Part shown: positions 17,197 through 25,820 of the stretch, piece after piece | Layout: each line of letters opens with the position of its first letter | Position numbering within the stretch: position 1 is the stretch's first letter | Source of the DNA: Actinomycetota bacterium | GTDB taxonomy: Bacteria > Actinomycetota > Actinomycetes > Actinomycetales > Dermatophilaceae | DNA: 57,539 nucleotides | Reading direction: 5' to 3' | Assembly: GCA_020161815.1 (NCBI GenBank) | Contig: JAIUOP010000018.1 | Location: 1-57,539 of the forward strand | Notes under the pieces: generated by a model | Database searches by the model: none | Seen by the model: the letters and a program-made list of their open reading frames with translations, nothing else | What the model was told of the DNA's origin: nothing | Program-made: the position numbers and the translations under genes

Positions 17197-18108
17197 TCAG
17201 CGCGGTCGCCGACCGGCAACGGCCGCTGCCTCCACCAGGAGAGCCACTCCCTTCTCGGCCACGCGGTGCGGCAGCACTCCCACGACGCGGTCCAGGGCTC
17301 GACCGGCCATCGCCACCGAGCGCGCGTTGCACGCCGTGGCTGTCGTCGCCACGGCGATCGACCAGGGTGACCTGTTGCGGCGCGGCGCCGGGATCGCGTC
17401 GGCTCCGTGCTTGCGTTCGAAACGGCGGCGGGCGGCGCCGGACGCAAAGGCCCGCGAGGCCCGCTCGGCCGTTGTCGTCACGGGCCCGTGGTGCAGCGTC
17501 GAGAAGCCGGGTGCGATGACGACGGGAATCCCCGCCAGGTGAAGGCGATAGCCCCACTCGACGTCTTCCCAGCCGTAGGCGCGGAAGTCCTCGTCGTAGT
17601 CGCCGACGCGCTCGAAGGTCTCGGCCGTGGTCGAGACGTTCCCCGACCACCACCGCCAGCTCGTCTCGGGCGGCTCGACCGACGCTGCCGCCCGGATCCG
17701 CTCGTCCGCCGCACGACCGTAGGCCGCGGCATAGGGGGTCTCCGGGAAGACGTCGCGGCACATGGCCACGACCCCGAGCGCCTCCCCCTCGTGCAGCGCC
17801 ACGTGGTGCTCGACGAAGTCCGGCTCCAGCTCCAGGTCGTCGTCGGCGCGGATCAGCACCCGCCCGTGCGCAGCCCGGAAGCCCGCGTTGAGCGCCGCCG
17901 CTCGACCTCGGTTCTCCGGGAAGCAGATCACCCGCAGGGCCAGGCGGTCCGTCCACTCGGCCAGCACCGACGTGCTGTCATCGATGTCCCCGTCCAGGAC
18001 GACGACGATCTCGAAGTCGCTCGATGTCTGCGCCAGCGCCGACGTCAGGAGCGTGGGCAGCCGCCGGGCACCTCCGCGCGACGGAACGACGATCGTGGCA
18101 GCGGTCAT
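17197..18108 (-). CDS. GT2 glycosyltransferase
   Basis: A 303-residue GT-A enzyme. The GT2 core is visible as TIVVPSRGGARRLPTLLTSA, EIVVVLDGD, NRGRAAALNAGFRAAHG and LIRADDDLELEPDF. DDDLE carries the metal-binding acids, and GWEDVEWGYRLHLAGI supplies the ED catalytic base motif. No membrane helices are evident. The start at ATG 18108 was chosen because it overlaps the stop of the upstream GT2 gene in an ATGA, so the two are coupled. Confidence 0.9.
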   Translation of the reverse strand: MTAATIVVPSRGGARRLPTLLTSALAQTSSDFEIVVVLDGDIDDSTSVLAEWTDRLALRVICFPENRGRAAALNAGFRAAHGRVLIRADDDLELEPDFVEHHVALHEGEALGVVAMCRDVFPETPYAAAYGRAADERIRAAASVEPPETSWRWWSGNVSTTAETFERVGDYDEDFRAYGWEDVEWGYRLHLAGIPVVIAPGFSTLHHGPVTTTAERASRAFASGAARRRFERKHGADAIPAPRRNRSPWSIAVATTATACNARSVAMAGRALDRVVGVLPHRVAEKGVALLVEAAAVAGRRPR

Positions 18109-19040
18109 GGCGTCCTTCCTGAGGCACGGAGCGCGTGCGTGATGAGTTCCTTCTCGTGCACGAAGTCGGTCCACGGTCGGGTGGGTCGACCCGCCACCCG
18201 GCGAACCGACGCCGTGACCAGGTTGATGACGGCGGCACCACCCCAGGCCCACGCGAGTCGACGACGCCAGCCCCACTTCGCGGCATACAACATCCGGGAG
18301 TCCATCAGCCACTGCTCGACCCGAGCCGGGTCGGAGGATGCACCCCCCACATGCGTGATGCTCACGCCGCCCACGAGATGGGAACCGACCCCCCGGTCCG
18401 AGAGGCGCCGTTGGAGGTCCACCTCCTCGGCGTACATGTGAAAGCGCTCGTCGAAGCCCCCCACGGCCTCGTAGGCCGCCCGGGGGATCAACAGCGCGAT
18501 GCCGACCAGCCAATCGGTGGGCCAGGTCTGGCCGGACGCGGTCCTGGCCATGGCCTCGGTGTCGAGGCCCACTGCCCGTCGCAGCGTCGCCCGGTGCCGG
18601 TGGCGGGCCAGCACTCCGACGCGTTCCAGCGCGAGATGACGCGCCGCGGGGAATCGTCGCGCTGTGGAATCCGTGACTCCAGCCGTGCTCACCCGTGGCC
18701 CGAAGACCCCGGGCTGGCACGGGTGCCCCGCGGCCACCAGGTCGCGGACGAACCCGGCCGGCACGTCGACATCGGAGTTGAGGACCAGCACGAAGTCACT
18801 CGTGGAGCTCCGGACTCCGGTGTTCACCGCCGCACCGAATCCTCCGTTGACCTCGCGGCGGATGACGGTGACCCCCTCCATGGGGCCGAACGGCTCCGGG
18901 GACCGGTCGTCGACCACCACGACGTCCAGGGTGCCGGGGTAGGGGTCGGACAAGAGCTCGCGGCACAGGGCCTGCGTCGGGGAAGGGTCGCCATAGTGCG
19001 GGATGACCACAGCCACGCTCGGCCAGGTGTCCACGACCAC
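18105..19040 (-). CDS. GT2 glycosyltransferase (rhamnosyltransferase-like)
   Basis: A 311-residue GT2 enzyme like WcaA/WbbL-type rhamnosyl or galactofuranosyl transferases. Motifs are VAVVIPHYGDPSPT, VVVVDDRSPE, NGGFGAAVNTGV, LVLNSDVDVP (the DxD-like metal site) and DWLVGIALLIPRAAYE. The catalytic region is GFDERFHMYAEEVDLQRRLSDRG. It is the first gene of a two-gene minus-strand unit, divergent from gmd across an 82-bp gap. It probably extends the lipid-linked repeat unit. Confidence 0.9.
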   Translation of the reverse strand: MVVDTWPSVAVVIPHYGDPSPTQALCRELLSDPYPGTLDVVVVDDRSPEPFGPMEGVTVIRREVNGGFGAAVNTGVRSSTSDFVLVLNSDVDVPAGFVRDLVAAGHPCQPGVFGPRVSTAGVTDSTARRFPAARHLALERVGVLARHRHRATLRRAVGLDTEAMARTASGQTWPTDWLVGIALLIPRAAYEAVGGFDERFHMYAEEVDLQRRLSDRGVGSHLVGGVSITHVGGASSDPARVEQWLMDSRMLYAAKWGWRRRLAWAWGGAAVINLVTASVRRVAGRPTRPWTDFVHEKELITHALRASGRTP

Positions 19041-19122
19041 TCCCTCCTGACTGCCTCGACGTCGGGCCTGCCTCGGACGAGTAGCCTAGGCCGAGCACAT
19101 CACACATCACCTGAGGAGTTCC

Positions 19123-20106
19123 ATGCCCGTCGCACTCATCACGGGCATCACCGGCCAGGACGGTCTGTACCTCGCCGAGTTGCTGCTGTCGAAGGGGTAC
19201 GAGGTCCACGGCATCATCCGTGGACAGAACAACCCCAAACGTGCGCTCGTCGAGCGCGTGGTGCCCGAGGTCGTCCTGCACACCGGCGACCTCACCGACC
19301 TCTCCAGCCTGCTCCGGGCCTTGAAGGCGGCCAACCCCGACGAGGTCTACAACCTGGGCGCCGTGTCCTTCGTCGCCTACTCCTGGGACAACGCCCAGGT
19401 CACCACCGAGGTGACGGGCAATGGCGTTCTCAACATCCTCGAGGCGATCCGGCTGCACGCGGGCGAGGACATCGGCCGGGTGCGCTTCTACCAGGCATCG
19501 TCGTCCGAGATGTTCGGCAAGGTGCAGGAGGTCCCGCAGCGCGAGTCCACGCTGCTGTGGCCACGCTCCCCCTATGGGGTCGCGAAGGTGTTCGGCCACT
19601 ACATGACCATCAACTACCGCGAGTCCTATGGCATGCACGCCAGCAGCGGAATCCTGTTCAACCACGAATCGCCTCGTCGGGGGCCGGAGTTCGTGACCCG
19701 CAAGGTCACGATGGCGGTCGCTGAGTTCGCCCGTGGTCGCACGGCTCCCCTGCCCATGGGCAACCTCGACGCCAAGCGTGACTGGGGGTACGCCGGCGAC
19801 TACGTCGAGGGGATGTGGCGCATGCTGCAGCAACCCCACGGCGACGACTACGTCCTCGCGACCGGTGAGACACATTCCATTCGGGAGCTCCTCGACGTCG
19901 CCTTCCGCCACGTGGGCATCGAGGACTGGGAGCGTCACGTCACCGAGGACCCACGATTCATGCGACCGGCCGAGGTCGACCTCCTCATCGGGGACGCGAG
20001 CAAGGCCCGTGACGTGCTGGGGTGGCGTCCCACCGTGGGATTCCAGGGGCTGGTGACGATGATGGTCGACTCCGACCTGGCCGCCCTCGACGCCCGGCGG
20101 TCGTGA
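19123..20106 (+). CDS. gmd: GDP-mannose 4,6-dehydratase
   Basis: A 327-residue extended SDR that converts GDP-D-mannose to GDP-4-dehydro-6-deoxy-D-mannose, the precursor of fucose, rhamnose and perosamine-type sugars. The NADP site is ITGITGQDGLYLAELLL at residues 6-22. The catalytic residues fall in YQASSSEMFG (Ser and Glu) and SPYGVAKVFGHY (Tyr, Lys). FNHESPRRGPEFVTRK is diagnostic of Gmd. The start is ATG with TGAGGAGT upstream. Its TGA overlaps the GTG of a second Gmd-like gene. Confidence 0.92.
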   Translation: MPVALITGITGQDGLYLAELLLSKGYEVHGIIRGQNNPKRALVERVVPEVVLHTGDLTDLSSLLRALKAANPDEVYNLGAVSFVAYSWDNAQVTTEVTGNGVLNILEAIRLHAGEDIGRVRFYQASSSEMFGKVQEVPQRESTLLWPRSPYGVAKVFGHYMTINYRESYGMHASSGILFNHESPRRGPEFVTRKVTMAVAEFARGRTAPLPMGNLDAKRDWGYAGDYVEGMWRMLQQPHGDDYVLATGETHSIRELLDVAFRHVGIEDWERHVTEDPRFMRPAEVDLLIGDASKARDVLGWRPTVGFQGLVTMMVDSDLAALDARRS

Positions 20107-21071
20107 CCGCACCGCGCGCGCTCGTCACCGGCGCTGCCGGCCAGGACGGCAGCTACCTCACCGAGCGCCTTCTCGCCGAGGGGTATGCCGTGCACGCGAT
20201 CGTGCGTGCGACGGACCGTGGTGCCATGCGGGAGACCGGCCAGATGTCGATTCATGACGTCGACCTCACCGACCACGCGCGGGTGTGCGATGTCGTGCTC
20301 GACGTCGCACCGCACGAGGTCTACAACCTGGGCGGCATCTCGTCGGTGGCGCAGTCCTGGTCGGATCCGGTCGGCACGGCCGAAGTGAGCGGAGTCGCCG
20401 TCGTCTCCCTGCTCCAGGCCTGCCTGGACCTGCAGAACCGTGAGGGGCGCCCGGTGCGGCTGCTGCAGGCCTCGAGCGCGGAGATCTTCGGCGAGCCGAC
20501 CGATGAGCCCCAGACCGAGGCCACTCCGGTCCGACCGGTGAGCCCCTACGGTGCCGCGAAGGCCTTTGCGCACCACGCCGTCCATGTGTTTCGCGGGCAC
20601 GGGCTCGAGGCCAGCACGGCCATTCTCTACAACCACGAGTCCCCTCGTCGCCCGACGACCTTCGTGACCCGCAAGATCACCAGCACCGTGGCCTCGATCG
20701 CGGCCACGGGCACGGGCGAGTTGCGGCTGGGCAATCTCGACGCCCGCCGGGACTGGGGATGGGCACCGGACTACGTCGACGCCATGGTCCTCGCCGCCCG
20801 CCACGGCCGCCCCGACGACTACGTCATCGCCACCGGGCAAGCCCATTCCGTGCGTGACTTCGTCTCGACCGCGTTCGCGCATGTGGGCATCGATGACTGG
20901 CAGCAGCACGTCGTCGTGGATCCTGAGCTGTTCCGGCCGGCCGACCCCACGGTGCTCGTCGGTGACCCCTCACATGCGCGCAGCACGCTGGGCTGGGCAC
21001 CCACCCACGACTTCGGGTCGCTGGTCCGCGCAATGGTCGACCACGACCTGGCCCTGCTCGGCGCCTCCTGA
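20103..21071 (+). CDS. second GDP-mannose 4,6-dehydratase-like protein
   Basis: A 322-residue paralogue of the preceding protein, coupled to it by a GTGA overlap. It keeps TGAAGQDGSYLTERLL, the catalytic Ser-Glu in QASSAEIFG, Tyr-Lys in SPYGAAKAFAHH, and the Gmd hallmark YNHESPRRPTTFVTRK. It differs in the nucleotide-binding loop (IVRATDRGAMRE) and the mid-region. A 4-reductase (Rmd or Fcl) would be expected next to gmd, but the hallmark motif says this is a dehydratase homologue. It could have become a bifunctional or different-substrate enzyme. A motif copy and the priming transferase follow. Confidence 0.8.
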   Translation: MTAPRALVTGAAGQDGSYLTERLLAEGYAVHAIVRATDRGAMRETGQMSIHDVDLTDHARVCDVVLDVAPHEVYNLGGISSVAQSWSDPVGTAEVSGVAVVSLLQACLDLQNREGRPVRLLQASSAEIFGEPTDEPQTEATPVRPVSPYGAAKAFAHHAVHVFRGHGLEASTAILYNHESPRRPTTFVTRKITSTVASIAATGTGELRLGNLDARRDWGWAPDYVDAMVLAARHGRPDDYVIATGQAHSVRDFVSTAFAHVGIDDWQQHVVVDPELFRPADPTVLVGDPSHARSTLGWAPTHDFGSLVRAMVDHDLALLGAS

Positions 21072-21185
21072 GGCGGGCCTGAGGTCCGGGCGGCGCAGCG
21101 GCCCACGCAGCGGTACCCCTCAAGGTTGCGTCACGGCATACTAAAGAAACAGTAAAGTCTCCCCGGCCGCCCGAGAGTACTGCCC

Positions 21186-22638
21186 GTGATCATCAACGAT
21201 CTCACCATGAGCCACATGCGTCGGACCTGGCGTCGTCGGCGCTACACGCCATCGATGATGGCCTTCGGGGTCGATGTGGTGGTCGTGGTGCTGAGCATCC
21301 TCCTGGCCTGGAGGTCGGGTCAGCATCGGTTGGTTCGAGGCAGCGACCAATGTCGACGAGATCGCCCAGGGGGCGACCTTGCCGATGGCCCTTGCCTGGT
21401 TGACCACCCTGCTCGCCGTCGGGGCCTACGATCCGACCACGATGGGCGCAGGGACCACCGAGTACCGCCGCGTCCTCACCGCGAGCACGATGACCGCGGG
21501 CGTGATCGGGGTCGGGAGCTACCTGCTCCAGTACCCCTTGTCCCGAGGCCTGTTCTTCCTGACGTTCCTCGTCGGGATCCCGCTGCTCCTCGCCTCGAGA
21601 TATGTCCTGCGACGCCTGCTCCATCGCACGCACGAGCGCGGGCGCCTGCTCCAGAGCGTGGTGCTGGTCGGTGCCCCCGCGCAGGTCGACGAGGTCGCGC
21701 GCGTCCTTCGTCGGGAGAAGTGGCTCGGCTACGACATCATGGGGGCGATCGTCCCTCCCGCGGAGGGCATCTCCATGACGACGGGCGGGGTGCCCGTCCT
21801 GGGGTCGACGACGCGCACCGACGTCCTGGCGCGCGAGTGGGACCCGGACATCATCCTGTTCGTCGGCGGAGCCGTGAACTCGGCCCAGGAGATGCGTCGG
21901 GCCGCCTGGAGCCTGGAGTCGAGCGGGGCCCGCATCATGCTGGTGCCCAGCCTCACCGACGTGGCCAGCGACCGCATCCAGGTGCGGCCGGCGGCCGGCC
22001 TGCCCTTGATGGAACTGCAGGGACCGGCGACCAATGGCACCCCCCACGTCCTCAAGCGCGCCTTCGACCTCGTGGGAGCGAGCGCCATCCTCGTCCTCGC
22101 CTCCCCGGTGCTGGCCGCGACAGCCCTGGCCGTCAAGCTCCACGACGGCGGACCGGTGCTCTATCGCCAGACGCGCTCGGGCCGCGATGGTCGGCCCTTC
22201 GGTTGCCTCAAGTTCAGGTCCATGGTGGTGGGTGCGGATCAGGTGGTGAACACCGTCAAGAACCAGCACTCGGAGGAGCACGTGCTCTTCAAGAGCAAGG
22301 ACGACCCGCGGATCACGCCACCGGGTCGCTTCATCCGCCGTTTCTCGATCGACGAGCTGCCCCAGCTCTTCAACGTGCTCGAGGGCTCGATGAGCCTGGT
22401 CGGGCCCCGACCGCCATTGCCGTCGGAGGTCGCCCGCTACACCGCCGATGTCCACCGTCGCCTGGCGGTCCGCCCCGGGATGACGGGTCTCTGGCAGGTG
22501 TCGGGCCGCTCCGACCTGTCCTGGGACGACACCGTCCGCCTCGACCTCTACTACGTCGACAACTGGTCGGTCCTGCGCGACGTGTCCATCCTCGTCCGGA
22601 CCATTCACGCCGTGCTGTCCAGCCGCGGGGCCTACTGA
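21186..22638 (+). pseudogene. polyprenyl-phosphate glycosyl-1-phosphate transferase, apparent frameshift
   Basis: The protein that would start polysaccharide assembly by putting a sugar-1-phosphate on undecaprenyl phosphate. Codons from GTG 21186 (or ATG 21207) give a basic N-terminus and a first helix (VDVVVVVLSILLAW). The family sequence then continues one frame over: GWFEAATNVDEIAQGATLPM and on to SSRGAY at 22638. The switch is near 21309-21322, in a G-rich stretch, and fits one extra base. The C-terminal half is intact: KRAFDLVGASAILVLASPV, GPVLYRQTRSGRDG, LKFRSM, FSIDELPQLFNVLEG, MSLVGPRPP, RPGMTGLWQVSGRS. Either a sequencing error or a real mutation that disables priming. A shorter product from an internal start would lack the first helix. 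Confidence 0.8.
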
Positions 22639-22698
22639 GCACCAGGACGACGGACCTTCCCCACGGACGGAACGACACAGGGAAGACGACACAGGGAA

Positions 22699-22729
22699 GG
22701 GGCCGAGGAGCGGGTAGCTCCTCGGCCCC
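22699..22729. terminator. bidirectional terminator hairpin
   Basis: A perfect 12-bp stem, GGGGCCGAGGAG pairing with CTCCTCGGCCCC, around a 7-nt loop. It lies between two convergent genes, and the base flanks (AA and CTT) give a weak U-tract. Confidence 0.8.
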
Positions 22730-22766
22730 CTTCACTGTGTCCGCCCGGGCGGGTGGGGCGACTGTC

Positions 22767-24239
22767 TCAGGCGGCCTTCTTGCCGCGCCGGAAGATGCCC
22801 TTCTTGGCACTCCGGCGGGAGCCGGTGTACGAGTACTGGTACTTGTGGTACTTGTAACCCCGGTAGCCGTAGCCATAGCCGTAACCGGAGTAGCCGTTGC
22901 CGTAGGCCACCGAGCCGATGCCGCGCTTGGGGGCGAGGTTGAGCACGGCCCCGAGCAGGTTGCCGCCGACCTGCTCGAGGATCTTGGCGCAGAAGGCCAC
23001 CTGCTCCTTGTGGGTCTTGCCCACGGCGAAGACCAGGATCGTCCCGTCGCTGATGCCGCTGAGGAGACCGGCATCGGTGACCGGCAGGAGCGGGGGCGCG
23101 TCCATGAGGACGAGGTGGTCCTGCGCCAGCTCCTCGATGAGCGCCTTCATCCGCTGCGAGCCGAGCAGCTCGCTGGGGTTCGGCGGGATGCGGCCGGCCG
23201 GGATGAGCTGGACGTTCACCTGATCGGTGTCCTGCAGCGCGTCCTCGACCGACACCTGGCCGCTGAGGATCTGGCTCAGGCCGACCGAGCCGTCTCGCTC
23301 GAAGACCGTCGACAAGGTCGGTCGCCGGAGGTCGGCGTCGATGAGGATGGTCTTCTGGCCGGCCTCCCCGAGCACGCGCGCCAGGGTCGCGGACACGGTG
23401 GACTTGCCTTCGCTGGGGTTGGCGCTGGTGATGACGATGCTGCGCGGCGGGTTGTCCACGCTGACGAAGCGGAGGTTGGTCCGCAGCTGCCGGAAGCCCT
23501 CCGCGGCGGCGCCCAGGCGCCCGACCCTGCCGCGACCCTCCTTGGCCCGCAGCTCGGGCGTCTGGGGGATGATCCCCAGGCTCGTGGTGTTCGCGAGCGT
23601 CTCGACGTCCTTGACCGATCGCAGGCGCGTGTCGAGCAGTCGTCGCCCGAAGATGAGCAGATAGGCCAGACCGAGACCGGCGACGCCACCGGCCATCGCG
23701 TACTTCTGCATGTTCGGCGCGCTCGGGGCGCCGGGCAGGAGGGCGGACTCGACCGGGATGACGCGCACCAGCGCCCGCTGGCCCTCCTTGACCTCGCCGC
23801 CGAACTCGAGCCGGTTGGCCTCCTCGGCCGTCGCCTGGATCGTCGCATCGGCGACGTCGCGGGCCTGCTCGGGTGTGGGACCCACCGCGCTGACCCGCAT
23901 GATGACCGACCCGGTCTCGACGGCACCCGAGACCCGCCCGGACACCTCGGCGGCGCTGATGGGCAGTCCGAGCTTCTCGACGACGCGTGCCCCGACCGCG
24001 CGGCTGCGCACCAGCGGGAGGTAGCTGTCGGCCTTGCTCCCGGCCAGGACACTGCCGGTGATGACATCGCCCGTGGTCTGAGCGTTCGCGGCGGTCACGA
24101 CGTAGCCACTGGCATCCGCGGTGTAGATCTTCGGCAGGGTCGACGCGTAGCCATAGGCAAGAGCAGCGCCCGCGATCACGGCGAGGATGATCCGCCACAG
24201 GTTGGCACGCGAGAGGCGCACGAAGTCGACGAGTGTCAC
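22767..24239 (-). CDS. polysaccharide co-polymerase with bacterial tyrosine kinase domain (Wzc/CapAB-like)
   Basis: A 490-residue fusion of a Wzz chain-length domain and a BY-kinase. Helix 1 is at about residues 14-31 and helix 2 at about 181-197; between them is the extracytoplasmic Wzz loop. The kinase domain has Walker A at 272-281 (SANPSEGKST), Walker A' at about 296-307 (TILIDADLRRP) and Walker B at 376-383 (LVLMDAPP). The C-terminus carries 11 tyrosines between residues 446 and 471, the autophosphorylation cluster, ending in a basic tail. It controls polymerisation and export of the locus's polysaccharide. Being Gram-positive, it is odd that both halves are in one protein, although actinobacteria do this. 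Confidence 0.92.
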   Translation of the reverse strand: MTLVDFVRLSRANLWRIILAVIAGAALAYGYASTLPKIYTADASGYVVTAANAQTTGDVITGSVLAGSKADSYLPLVRSRAVGARVVEKLGLPISAAEVSGRVSGAVETGSVIMRVSAVGPTPEQARDVADATIQATAEEANRLEFGGEVKEGQRALVRVIPVESALLPGAPSAPNMQKYAMAGGVAGLGLAYLLIFGRRLLDTRLRSVKDVETLANTTSLGIIPQTPELRAKEGRGRVGRLGAAAEGFRQLRTNLRFVSVDNPPRSIVITSANPSEGKSTVSATLARVLGEAGQKTILIDADLRRPTLSTVFERDGSVGLSQILSGQVSVEDALQDTDQVNVQLIPAGRIPPNPSELLGSQRMKALIEELAQDHLVLMDAPPLLPVTDAGLLSGISDGTILVFAVGKTHKEQVAFCAKILEQVGGNLLGAVLNLAPKRGIGSVAYGNGYSGYGYGYGYRGYKYHKYQYSYTGSRRSAKKGIFRRGKKAA

Positions 24240-24292
24240 GACATTCCCAATCTCGAGGCTTCGGAGACGGCACTCCCCGAGGTCAAGAAGCC

Positions 24293-24298
24293 ATCGTA
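24293..24298 (-). promoter_or_regulatory. -10 box (TACGAT) upstream of the tyrosine kinase gene
   Basis: TACGAT on the minus strand, about 55 nt before ATG 24239. The gap between this gene and the VanZ gene holds no other feature I can support beyond a short direct repeat (CGACTCAGGGC twice near 24345-24367). Confidence 0.35.
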
Positions 24299-24361
24299 TC
24301 CGTTGCGCAGCGGGGTCCCACCGACGAGCAGGGCGGGCCTCAGGACCGACTCAGGGCCGAC

Positions 24362-24814
24362 TCAGGGCGCTTCTGTCGGAGAGCCGGGTGTCGCATCGCC
24401 CGCGCGCGCAACTCGCCGATCCACCACGACACCCACCAGGAGCCCGATGACCGCTCCGGCCGCGTTGAGCAGGGCGTCCGAGACCTGGGCCACGCGGGAG
24501 AGTCCGAGCTCGGCCTGCAGGAACTCCGCCAGCACGCCGACGGCGCAGCCGATCAGGAGCACCAGCCACCACCGACGGGCCGTCAGGAGGAGCACGCCGA
24601 CGAAGGTCAGCGGGGCCACGAGGAGGGCGTTCGCCAGATTCGCGTACTCATCGGGCCCGACGGACAGGGGCACGCCCAGATGCTGCTTCCCGAAGTTCCA
24701 GATCGCCAGCTGGACTTCGCGCACCTGGTCCCCGTGGGGCCAGACGAGCAGCAGGGCCACTCCCACTGCGTAGGGAACGGCCACGGCCAGCAGAAGAAGG
24801 GTGCGCCGGCTCAT
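24362..24814 (-). CDS. VanZ-like membrane protein
   Basis: A 150-residue protein with four hydrophobic helices (about residues 5-24, 60-78, 84-100, 115-130). The VanZ pattern is present: DEYANLANALLV before helix 2, then AEFLQAELGLSRVAQVSDALLNAAGAVIG, where the E..Q...R...D...N..G spacing is diagnostic. VanZ proteins are linked to envelope stress and teicoplanin resistance, but most are uncharacterised. It is third in a clpS-DUF2017-vanZ unit with its ATG overlapping the DUF2017 stop. Confidence 0.85.
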   Translation of the reverse strand: MSRRTLLLLAVAVPYAVGVALLLVWPHGDQVREVQLAIWNFGKQHLGVPLSVGPDEYANLANALLVAPLTFVGVLLLTARRWWLVLLIGCAVGVLAEFLQAELGLSRVAQVSDALLNAAGAVIGLLVGVVVDRRVARAGDATPGSPTEAP

Positions 24815-25485
24815 CCTTGAGTCTTGTCGTCGAGCATGGCCCCTGCGAGGGACTCCTGGAGCCAGGTGAGGAAGTCGTAGACCGCCGCGGCGTAGATCGT
24901 CGGGTCGTCGTCGGCCAGGGAGGACAGGGCGGCATCGAGCCGCTCGACGTCGGCGTCCTCGCGCAGGCCGAGCCGCTCGCCGAGCACCAGCCGGACATCC
25001 GTGAGCGCCACGAGGAAGGCGAGGGCTCCCCCGGCATCAAGCTCGACCGTGCCCCGACCGCGCAGTGCAGCGATCGACCGGGTCAGGTTCTCGGCCTTGC
25101 GCCGACGCAGCCCATCTTCGGTGAGCCGGCGGAACTCGGCCGCTGCCTCCTCGTCGTCCCGATGCGCCTGCGGGAGCAGCCGCTGGAGCGCGGGATCCCG
25201 GTCGCCGAAGGATCGCGCCTCCGGGGGGACCGGTGGCCGGGCGGGCCAGTCGGCCTGGTCCTCGGCCCGGACGGAGATCCCCTGCCCGAGTCCGCCCATG
25301 CCGGCCACGATGGCCTCGAAGTCGTCGAGCCGGCCGTCGGTGGACGCTCCGGGCGGCTCGGGAGGGTCGAGGAGCTCGATGACCTGCTCCATGAGCCCGA
25401 TGACGACCGCCCGCTCCACCTCGTCGAGCTTCGCGGCATACCTCAGGTGCGGACCGCGCCCACGGGGGCGGAAGGCGCGCGCCAT
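24811..25485 (-). CDS. DUF2017 domain protein
   Basis: A 224-residue soluble protein, one of the actinobacterial DUF2017 family that is regularly found downstream of clpS. The start at ATG 25485 (MARAFRPRG) overlaps the clpS stop by one base. Visible segments are DEVERAVVIGLMEQVIELL near the N-terminus, FRRLTEDGLRRRKAENLTRS in the middle, and LRLVLGERL-like and YDFLTWLQESLAGAML sequences near the end. It is predicted mostly helical. No catalytic motif is evident. Linkage to clpS suggests a role around N-end-rule proteolysis (inference). Confidence 0.85.
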   Translation of the reverse strand: MARAFRPRGRGPHLRYAAKLDEVERAVVIGLMEQVIELLDPPEPPGASTDGRLDDFEAIVAGMGGLGQGISVRAEDQADWPARPPVPPEARSFGDRDPALQRLLPQAHRDDEEAAAEFRRLTEDGLRRRKAENLTRSIAALRGRGTVELDAGGALAFLVALTDVRLVLGERLGLREDADVERLDAALSSLADDDPTIYAAAVYDFLTWLQESLAGAMLDDKTQG

Positions 25486-25775
25486 CAGGTGTCCTTCTGG
25501 AAGGTCGCCCACAGGCCGTAGCCCTGCAACGCCTCGGTGTCGATCTCCATGCGCTCACGCGAGCCCGTGGAGACCACGGCTCGACCCTTGACGTGGACGT
25601 CCATCATGAGCTTCTCCGACTTCTCACGGGTGTAGCCGAAGTAGTTCTGGAAGACATAGGTGACATAGGACATCAGGTTGACCGGGTCGTTCCACACCAG
25701 CGTGACCCAGGGCAGGTCCGGCTCGAGGTCAGCCGAGCTGCGCGTGACCTCTTCGGTGAACGGGGCGATCGACAC
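25485..25775 (-). CDS. clpS: ATP-dependent Clp protease adaptor ClpS
   Basis: A 96-residue adaptor that delivers N-end-rule substrates to ClpAP or ClpCP. The family core is visible: [21 protein letters not shown], with the Asn-Asp-Pro and Met residues that line the N-degron pocket, then [20 protein letters not shown], where the His of VH is conserved. The N-terminal tail is flexible, as usual. GTG 25775 follows a TACGAT -10 by 7 nt, so the mRNA is probably leaderless. It begins the clpS-DUF2017-vanZ operon. Confidence 0.95.
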   Translation of the reverse strand: MSIAPFTEEVTRSSADLEPDLPWVTLVWNDPVNLMSYVTYVFQNYFGYTREKSEKLMMDVHVKGRAVVSTGSRERMEIDTEALQGYGLWATFQKDT

Positions 25776-25782
25776 GACACAG

Positions 25783-25788
25783 ATCGTA
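25783..25788 (-). promoter_or_regulatory. -10 box (TACGAT) for leaderless clpS
   Basis: TACGAT, seven nucleotides, then GTG 25775 on the minus strand. The box overlaps a GTATGCCGC copy (25786-25794), one of the variants of the window-wide repeated 9-mer. Confidence 0.5.
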
Positions 25789-25820
25789 TGCCGCGGGCTG
25801 GCCCCGCCGAGGACGACGCC

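Noticed and set aside
22666..22700. Direct repeat ACGACACAGGGAAG twice
   Set aside because: Two short adjacent copies between a stop codon and a terminator; no function or transposon sign.
24345..24367. Direct repeat CGACTCAGGGC
   Set aside because: Only two copies near the end of a coding sequence; no evidence of a site.
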